Origin: Ilumatobacteraceae bacterium
Lineage (GTDB): Bacteria; Actinomycetota; Acidimicrobiia; Acidimicrobiales; Ilumatobacteraceae
DNA: 5,149 nucleotides
Reading direction: 5' to 3'
NCBI GenBank assembly: GCA_025463305.1
Contig: JAOBWK010000024.1
Location: forward strand, 1-5,149
The notes beneath the pieces were generated by a model. It did no database searches and was not told the origin of the DNA. It saw only the letters and a list, made by a program, of their open reading frames with translations. Both the position numbers and the translations under genes were made by a program. This document shows, piece by piece, positions 1-5,149 of the stretch. Position 1 is the first letter of the stretch, and every line of letters begins with the position of its first letter.

Positions 1-126
<126 letters not shown>

Positions 127-140
127 GTCCATCCGTCCAC

Positions 141-154
141 GCCCCTCCGGGGGC
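141..154 (+). promoter_or_regulatory. GC hairpin with UNCG-type tetraloop between atpE and b'
   Basis: A perfect 5-bp inverted repeat, GCCCC (141-145) with GGGGC (150-154), encloses the loop TCCG. In RNA this is a C(UCCG)G hairpin, a member of the cUNCGg class known for exceptional stability. It starts 14 bases after the atpE stop and ends 7 bases before the AAGGAG of the next gene. No T-run follows, so it is not a standard intrinsic terminator. A role in protecting the atpE mRNA 3' end, or in tuning c against b expression, is inference. Confidence 0.5.
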
Positions 155-161
155 AATCACC

Positions 162-167
162 AAGGAG
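162..167 (+). promoter_or_regulatory. Strong ribosome binding site that sets the GTG start of the first b gene
   Basis: AAGGAG lies 5 bases upstream of the GTG at 173. The ATG at 168-170 is closer to it but opens a frame that stops after three codons (ATG ACG TGC TGA), so the GTG is the start. This matters because the choice gives b' its long N-terminal extension. Later in-frame GTG codons at 215 and 329 have much weaker or no upstream Shine-Dalgarno sequence. Confidence 0.75.
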
Positions 168-172
168 ATGAC

Positions 173-871
173 GTGCTGACAGCAGTCGTCACCCAGGTCG
201 GTGAGGCGTTCACGGTGACTTTGTCCACCACGCCGCCCACCACGCCACCTGCGCAAGAGACAACCACAACCCAGGCGGCCTCCGCGACCACGATCGACCC
301 GAACGCCACCCCCAGCACTGACGGTCTGGTGGCCAAGGACGGGATCGCGCACGCCACGGTCGAGACCGCGGCGCCCGGCCCGAGCCCGATCAAGCCCGAG
401 GTCAAGGAACTGATCTGGGGTGGCGGCGCGTTCATCGTCTTCGCGCTGGTCATGCGCTACATCGCGTTCCCCAAGCTCAAGAAGGGGATGGACGCTCGCT
501 ACTCCGGCATCCGCGACGATCACGAGCAGGCCGATGCCGCCCGCATCGCAGCCAAGTCCGACGTCGCTGCGTACCAGACGCAATTGGCTTCGGCCAAGGC
601 CGAGGCTGCGGCAACCATCGACGCCGCCCGTCAGCAGCTCGAAGCCAAGCGCACCGAGCGGATCGCCGCCGCCAACGTCGAGATCGCCGCACTGCGCGCC
701 TCAGCCGCAGCGGACAACGAGGCCGCTCGTGCCGCCGTGCAGAGCCAGATCCAGGGCGCCGTCGCCGAGGTCAGCTCCAGCGCGATCACCCTTGCCGTCG
801 GCAAGGCACCGGACGCTGCACTCGTCAGCCGGGTCGTCGACGAGGTCATGAGCGCAGGAGCCAGCCGATGA
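173..871 (+). CDS. atpF: ATP synthase Fo subunit b (first copy, b'-like) with long Thr/Pro-rich N-terminus
   Basis: This is one of two b-type chains forming the peripheral stalk that holds the alpha/beta head still against the rotor. The protein has 232 residues, against about 155-185 for typical b. Residues 1-80 are an unusual low-complexity extension: 16 Thr in the first 50 residues, a TTPP-TTPP repeat at 19-26, and more Pro/Ala/Thr to about 72. A single membrane helix follows at about 81-100 ('IWGGGAFIVFALVMRYIAF'), then a long charged Ala/Glu/Arg/Gln-rich helix (about 101-200) typical of b stalks, and a C-terminal segment of the kind that docks on delta. In known b subunits the N-terminus faces outside, so the extension should be extracytoplasmic. 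The start is GTG, supported by AAGGAG 5 bases upstream. The stop overlaps the next start (ATGA, 868-871), implying translational coupling. Its place between c and the second b matches b' in cyanobacteria-type operons; which copy is 'b' and which 'b'' is not settled by sequence alone. Confidence 0.9.
   Translation: MLTAVVTQVGEAFTVTLSTTPPTTPPAQETTTTQAASATTIDPNATPSTDGLVAKDGIAHATVETAAPGPSPIKPEVKELIWGGGAFIVFALVMRYIAFPKLKKGMDARYSGIRDDHEQADAARIAAKSDVAAYQTQLASAKAEAAATIDAARQQLEAKRTERIAAANVEIAALRASAAADNEAARAAVQSQIQGAVAEVSSSAITLAVGKAPDAALVSRVVDEVMSAGASR
227..250 (+). repeat. In-frame 12-base tandem duplication encoding TTPP twice
   Basis: ACCACGCCGCCC (227-238) is followed directly by ACCACGCCACCT (239-250), identical at 10 of 12 positions; both differences are silent. 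Each unit encodes Thr-Thr-Pro-Pro (residues 19-22 and 23-26 of b'). The unit is a multiple of three and lies in the low-complexity extension, which suggests expansion by slippage or unequal exchange under little constraint. Confidence 0.7.
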
Positions 872-1464
872 GCATCCACACGATCCTTCAGGCCGGCATC
901 GGCCACTTCGTCTCCGAGGGCAACGTGACCATCGACAGCGATGGCATCGTCACCCACAGCTCGTTCTGGCCGGAGACGGCCGAGATCATCTACGGCGGCA
1001 TCGCTTCCATCCTCGTCTTCGCCCTGCTGATCAAGTTCGCCGGACCGGCCGTCACCAAGGCCCTCGCCGCTCGCACGGCCAAGATCCAGAAAGAGCTCGA
1101 CGGCGCCGCCGACGACAAGCGGGCATCGGCCACCGAGGCCGCGGACATCCGCCAGGCACTCGGCGACATCGGTGCCGAGCGTGGACGCCTCCTGGCCGAG
1201 GCGGCCGCTCAGGCCGAGGCGCTGGTCGCCGACTTCAACACCCGCCTCGACGACGAGATCGCCGAGCTGCACGCGCGTGCCGCCGCCGACATCGTGACCG
1301 CCAAGGGTCGTCAGAGCGACGAGCTGCGCGCCGAGATCTCGCGCCTGTCATCTGCGGCCGCGGAGCGTGCCGTCGCCGAGTCGATCGACGAAGCGACGCA
1401 TCAGCAGCTGATCGAAGCATTCATCCAGAAGGCCGGATCCATGGCAGGGAGTGCATCCGCATGA
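868..1464 (+). CDS. atpF: ATP synthase Fo subunit b (second copy)
   Basis: This is the second peripheral-stalk b chain, 198 residues, expected to pair with the first b product as a heterodimer. Residues 1-38 are a polar leader predicted to lie outside the membrane, longer than the few residues seen in E. coli b. One membrane helix covers about 39-60 ('EIIYGGIASILVFALLIKF'). A long charged helix follows (about 65-165), rich in Ala, Glu, Asp, Arg and Lys, and the last about 30 residues resemble the delta-docking end of b. At the membrane entry it shares the pattern P-E-x-x-E-[IL]-I-[WY]-G-G with the first copy (residues 35-44 here, 75-84 there), which suggests paralogy, although the rest has diverged. 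The ATG overlaps the upstream stop (ATGA), with AGGAG at 856-860, 7 bases before it. The stop in turn overlaps the atpH start. The alternative of a b-delta fusion is excluded because delta has its own ATG and an in-frame stop separates them. Confidence 0.92.
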   Translation: MSIHTILQAGIGHFVSEGNVTIDSDGIVTHSSFWPETAEIIYGGIASILVFALLIKFAGPAVTKALAARTAKIQKELDGAADDKRASATEAADIRQALGDIGAERGRLLAEAAAQAEALVADFNTRLDDEIAELHARAAADIVTAKGRQSDELRAEISRLSSAAAERAVAESIDEATHQQLIEAFIQKAGSMAGSASA

Positions 1465-1988
1465 ACGACGCACGCATCGAGGGCTACGCCAAGGCGCTCT
1501 TCGAGATCGCTCGGGCCGAGGGCTCGCTCGACGAGGTCGAAGACGAGTTGTTCCGCTTCGCGCGCAGCTACGAGAGCAGCGACGCGCTGCGCAACGCGCT
1601 CACCGACGACATGATCCCGGCCGCCAAGCGGCAGGCGATCGTCGAGGATCTCCTCGGCGGCAAGGCGACCTCCACCACCACCCAGCTCGTCAGCATGGTG
1701 GTCGGCTCCGGCCGGGGCAGCGACCTGCCGGCGATCATCGATGTGCTGGTCGCTCGGGCCAGCAGCTCGAAGAACCTCGAAGTGGCCGAGGCCCGCACCG
1801 CGGTGGCCCTCACGCCCGACCAGGAGGACCGCCTCCGTGCCGCGCTGGCCAACGCCACCGGTAAGCAGGTCAACCTCAAAGTGGTCGTCGACCCCTCCGT
1901 CCTCGGCGGGATCATCGCCACCGTGGGCGACACCGTCATCGACGGCAGCGTCCGTACCCGCCTCGACCAGTTGAAGGCCCGGCTCTAA
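1461..1988 (+). CDS. atpH: ATP synthase F1 subunit delta (OSCP family), free-standing
   Basis: Delta caps the alpha/beta head and links it to the b chains of the stalk. The 175-residue length matches ordinary bacterial delta (about 177 in E. coli) and is much shorter than the enlarged delta of Streptomyces or the b-delta fusion of mycobacteria. The N-terminal helical domain starts with the typical '[10 protein letters not shown]' (residues 8-17). The C-terminal domain carries the OSCP/delta signature at about 139-164, including 'VDPSVLGGI' and '[13 protein letters not shown]'. The ATG sits in an ATGA overlap with the second b gene (1461-1464), with AGGGAG at 1446-1451, 9 bases upstream, so translation is probably coupled to b. 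The stop is TAA at 1986-1988. No defects are visible. Confidence 0.97.
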   Translation: MNDARIEGYAKALFEIARAEGSLDEVEDELFRFARSYESSDALRNALTDDMIPAAKRQAIVEDLLGGKATSTTTQLVSMVVGSGRGSDLPAIIDVLVARASSSKNLEVAEARTAVALTPDQEDRLRAALANATGKQVNLKVVVDPSVLGGIIATVGDTVIDGSVRTRLDQLKARL

Positions 1989-2014
1989 GCCGCGCACACC
2001 AGAACGGAAACGAC

Positions 2015-3625
2015 ATGGCAGAGCTCACACTCAGCGCCGGCGACATCGCCGCAGCACTCAAGAAGAACCTGGAGGGCTTCGAGCCCTCGCTCGAGGCCCG
2101 CACCGTCGGCCGCGTCACCGAGGTCGGCGACGGCATCGCCCGCGTCTCGGGTCTGCCCGACTGTGGCGTCAACGAGATCCTCGAGTTCGCCGACGGTTCT
2201 GTGGGCCTCGCCCTGAACCTCGACGAGGACTCGATCGGCGCGGTCATCCTCGGCAACGCCGACGCGATCGAAGAGGGCCAGCCCGTCAAGGCCACCGGCC
2301 GCATCCTCTCGGTGCCGGTCGGCGATGCGATGATCGGTCGGGTCGTCAACGCACTCGGTCATCCGATCGACGGCAAGGGCGACATCGTGGGCGGCATCCA
2401 GCGCCGTGTCGAGATCCAGGCCCCCGGCATCATGGGCCGCAAGCCCGTGCACGAGCCGCTGCAGACCGGGATCAAGTCGATCGACGCGATGACCCCGATC
2501 GGCCGTGGCCAGCGCCAGCTGATCATCGGCGACCGCAAGACCGGCAAGACCACCGTCGCCGTCGACGCCATCATCAACCAGCGTGGCCTCGGCGTGAAGT
2601 GCATCTACGTCGCCATCGGCCAGAAGGGCTCCACGGTCGCCCAGACCGTGGAGACGCTGCGCCAGTACGGCGCGATGGAGTACACGGTCGTCGTCGCCGC
2701 TCCGGCATCCGACACCGCCCCGTTCAAGTACCTCGCCCCGTACGGCGGCTGCGCCATCGGCCAGCACTGGATGGAGAACGGTGAGCACGCGCTCATCGTG
2801 TACGACGACCTCTCCAAGCAGGCCGAGGCCTACCGCCAGGTGTCGCTGCTGCTCCGCCGCCCGCCGGGCCGCGAGGCCTACCCCGGCGACGTGTTCTACC
2901 TCCACAGCCGCCTGCTCGAGCGTGCCGCCAAGCTCAGCGACGAGCGTGGCGCCGGTTCGCTCACGGCCCTCCCGGTCATCGAGACCAAGGCCGGTGACGT
3001 CTCGGCGTACATCCCCACCAACGTGATCTCGATCACCGACGGCCAGGTGTACCTCCAGGACAACCTGTTCAAGTCCGGCGTCCGTCCGGCCGTCGACGTG
3101 GGCATCTCGGTGTCCCGCGTGGGTGGTGCTGCGCAGATCAAGGCGATGAAGACGGTGTCGGGCACGCTCAAGCTCGACCTCGCCCAGTTCCGCGAGCTCG
3201 AGGCGTTCGCCACGTTCGGCTCCGAGCTCGACGCGATCTCCAAGGCCCAGCTCGAGCGCGGCTATCGGCTCGTCGAGCTGCTCAAGCAGCCGTTGAACAG
3301 CCCGATGCCGGTCGAAGAGCAGGTCGTGGTCGTGTTCGCCGGTACGAAGGGCTACCTCGACAACCTGCCGGTCAACCAGGTGCGGGCCTTCGAGGCCGGT
3401 CTGCTCGACTTCATGCGCAACCGCAACGCCGGCGTCCTCGCCGGGATGCGCAGCAACCCGAAGGCCGATGTTCCCGCCGAGCTCGGTGATCTCATCGCCA
3501 CCTTCAAGGAGCAGTTCGTCGCCTCGACGGCTGCCGCCGCTGCGGCCAAGGCCGTCGACCCGACCAGCACCGCTGCCGGCGAAGTCGGCGACGCGCAGAG
3601 CAACAAGACCCTGGCGACGGAGTAA
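2015..3625 (+). CDS. atpA: ATP synthase F1 subunit alpha, with Ala-rich C-terminal tail
   Basis: Alpha alternates with beta in the F1 hexamer; its nucleotide sites are non-catalytic and it lends an arginine to the catalytic sites. The protein has 536 residues (E. coli 513). The N-terminal beta-barrel domain spans about 25-95. The P-loop is 'GDRKTGKT' at 172-179 (bases 2528-2551), followed by '[12 protein letters not shown]' and the Walker B region '[10 protein letters not shown]' (260-269). The alpha/beta family signature '[10 protein letters not shown]' is at 358-367, followed directly by Arg368, the counterpart of the E. coli arginine finger Arg376. The C-terminal helical domain ends near 'TFKEQF' (496-501). 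About 35 further residues follow, starting with a run of six Ala (506-511) and ending polar and acidic. The start fits the family ('[11 protein letters not shown]'), but the upstream Shine-Dalgarno is weak (CGGAAA, 2005-2010). A 26-base gap separates it from atpH. All key residues are present. Confidence 0.98.
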   Translation: MAELTLSAGDIAAALKKNLEGFEPSLEARTVGRVTEVGDGIARVSGLPDCGVNEILEFADGSVGLALNLDEDSIGAVILGNADAIEEGQPVKATGRILSVPVGDAMIGRVVNALGHPIDGKGDIVGGIQRRVEIQAPGIMGRKPVHEPLQTGIKSIDAMTPIGRGQRQLIIGDRKTGKTTVAVDAIINQRGLGVKCIYVAIGQKGSTVAQTVETLRQYGAMEYTVVVAAPASDTAPFKYLAPYGGCAIGQHWMENGEHALIVYDDLSKQAEAYRQVSLLLRRPPGREAYPGDVFYLHSRLLERAAKLSDERGAGSLTALPVIETKAGDVSAYIPTNVISITDGQVYLQDNLFKSGVRPAVDVGISVSRVGGAAQIKAMKTVSGTLKLDLAQFRELEAFATFGSELDAISKAQLERGYRLVELLKQPLNSPMPVEEQVVVVFAGTKGYLDNLPVNQVRAFEAGLLDFMRNRNAGVLAGMRSNPKADVPAELGDLIATFKEQFVASTAAAAAAKAVDPTSTAAGEVGDAQSNKTLATE

Positions 3626-3628
3626 GAC

Positions 3629-4576
3629 GTGGCCGGCGGTCAGGAGCGCATTCTTCGCGGACGCATTCGCAGCGTCCAGGCCACGAAGAAGATCACGCGC
3701 GCCATGGAGCTCATCGCGGCGTCTCGCATCGTGAAGGCTCAGCAGCGCGTGCAGGCCGCCGTGCCGTACAGCGATCAGATCACCGCGGTGGTCAAGGACC
3801 TCGCCGCTGCCGGCGGTGGCTCCAGCTCGCCGCTGCTCGCGGGCCGCGACGAGATCAAGACCACGTGCTACGTGGTGATCGCTGCCGACCGTGGCCTGTG
3901 CGGCGGCTACAACGCCGGTGTGCAGCGTGCGGCGGAGGGTGAGATCAAGGCCGATCTGCTGGCCGGCCGCGACTACACGATCGTGGCCGTCGGCCGGAAG
4001 CCCGACAACTACTTCAAGTTCCGCGGCTACAAGCGTGCAGCCAGCTTCGGCGGCTTCAGCGACAGCCCGTCGTACGAGAACGCCCGGGACATCGGTCAGC
4101 TCGTCGTCTCGCTGTTCACCGACGGCGTCGTCGACAAGGTCGAGCTGGTGTACACCCGCTTCATCTCCACCGGCTCGCAGGAAGTCGTGCTGCGCCCGCT
4201 GGTGCCGCTCGACTCCAGCACGACCGCGGGTGGCGACGGCAAGGCCGGCACCGACGGCGCGACGGGCGACTACGAGTTCGAGCCGGATCCCGGCACCATC
4301 CTCGACACTCTGCTGCCGCGCTACGTCGAGGCACGCATCTACGCCGCCCTGCTCAACGCGGCCGCCAGTGAGTACGCCTTCAAGCAGCGGGCGATGAAGA
4401 GCGCCACCGACAACGCCGAGGAACTGATCAAGAACCTCGCCCGGATCATGAACCGCGCCCGCCAGGACTCGATCACCACCGAGATCATGGAGATCGTCAG
4501 TGGTGCCGAGGCCCTCGGAGGTGGCGGCGACAAGCACGTCCGCTACATCGACCTCGACGCCGTGTCCGCCAACTGA
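3629..4576 (+). CDS. atpG: ATP synthase F1 subunit gamma, with C-terminal extension
   Basis: Gamma is the rotating central shaft that couples c-ring rotation to conformational change in the catalytic beta subunits. The product has 315 residues (E. coli 287). The N-terminal shaft helix contains the conserved 'RIRSVQATKKITRAMELIAA' (12-31). The Rossmann-like middle domain has 'ADRGLCGGYN' (86-95). A Gly/Thr/Asp-rich linker (about 196-214) occupies the loop before 'YEFEPDP', a position that varies in length in the family. The C-terminal shaft helix holds 'AMKSATDNA' and the gamma signature 'ITTEIMEIVSGAEA' (282-295). E. coli gamma ends almost at this point, whereas here 19 residues continue (297-315), beginning with four Gly and including 'KHVRYIDLDAV'. 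The start is GTG, with GGAG at 3619-3622, 6 bases upstream, overlapping the end of atpA. Only 3 bases separate the genes, so coupling to atpA is likely. The chloroplast redox-switch cysteine pair is not seen. Confidence 0.97.
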   Translation: MAGGQERILRGRIRSVQATKKITRAMELIAASRIVKAQQRVQAAVPYSDQITAVVKDLAAAGGGSSSPLLAGRDEIKTTCYVVIAADRGLCGGYNAGVQRAAEGEIKADLLAGRDYTIVAVGRKPDNYFKFRGYKRAASFGGFSDSPSYENARDIGQLVVSLFTDGVVDKVELVYTRFISTGSQEVVLRPLVPLDSSTTAGGDGKAGTDGATGDYEFEPDPGTILDTLLPRYVEARIYAALLNAAASEYAFKQRAMKSATDNAEELIKNLARIMNRARQDSITTEIMEIVSGAEALGGGGDKHVRYIDLDAVSAN

Positions 4577-4627
4577 GCGCACGCGATCTCCGAGCACACA
4601 CCCCTTTCTCGAGACACCCCGAAACAC

Positions 4628-4632
4628 AAGGA
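4628..4632 (+). promoter_or_regulatory. Ribosome binding site choosing the upstream atpD ATG
   Basis: AAGGA lies 8 bases before the ATG at 4641 and 14 before the second in-frame ATG at 4647, so the first ATG is favoured. It sits at the end of the 64-base gap after atpG (4577-4640). That gap holds no terminator-like hairpin; the only symmetry noted is an 8-base palindrome TCTCGAGA at 4607-4614 with no loop. Confidence 0.65.
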
Positions 4633-4640
4633 CCACAGCC

Positions 4641-5149
<509 letters not shown>

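Noticed and set aside
141..154. The c/b' hairpin as an intrinsic transcription terminator
   Set aside because: The stem is only 5 bp and is followed by AATCACC rather than a T-run; essential stalk and F1 genes follow in the same operon.
4254..4270. Gly/Thr/Asp-rich linker in gamma as an inserted domain or the mycobacterial gamma loop
   Set aside because: The segment before 'YEFEPDP' is a variable-length loop in gamma subunits generally, so the length here is not clearly exceptional and equivalence to the mycobacterial loop cannot be shown by eye.
4577..4640. Possible promoter or terminator between atpG and atpD
   Set aside because: No convincing -35/-10 pair and no stem-loop with a T-run; only a loopless 8-base palindrome. 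It is best read as a leader with a ribosome binding site.

Overview
The window is most of a bacterial F1Fo ATP synthase (atp) operon. All genes are on the + strand, in the order c (3' end only), b' (first b-type subunit), b (second b-type subunit), delta, alpha, gamma, beta (5' part only). Every gene has clear family motifs except the two b subunits, which are recognised by architecture and position. The a subunit (atpB) probably lies just upstream and epsilon (atpC) just downstream, but neither is in view.

The DNA is very GC-rich, with strong G/C preference at third codon positions. Actinobacterial-type features include the near-canonical gamma N-terminus, the '[13 protein letters not shown]' stretch in alpha and C-terminal tails on alpha and gamma. 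Two separate b genes followed by a free 175-residue delta differ from the b-delta fusion of mycobacteria and from the single b of Streptomyces. A deep-branching actinobacterium, perhaps Acidimicrobiia (Ilumatobacter-like), is the best guess. This is an inference from protein style, not a search result.

Layout: bases 1-126 hold the end of atpE. A 46-base gap follows, with a compact GC hairpin carrying a UNCG-type loop and then a strong ribosome binding site. b', b and delta run from 173 to 1988 and are joined by two ATGA stop/start overlaps. A 26-base gap leads to atpA (2015-3625). atpG follows after 3 bases with a GTG start (3629-4576). A 64-base gap leads to atpD, which is cut at the window end just after its Walker A motif.

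Together the genes encode the c-ring rotor, a peripheral stalk built from two different b chains plus delta, the central shaft gamma, and the alpha/beta catalytic head. The complex couples ion flow (probably H+) to ATP synthesis at the cytoplasmic membrane.

This is a housekeeping locus and I see no undescribed system, mobile element, CRISPR or RNA gene. The most notable points are an 80-residue Thr/Pro-rich N-terminal extension on b', the paired b genes next to a free delta, the c/b' intergenic hairpin, and the C-terminal extensions on alpha and gamma.
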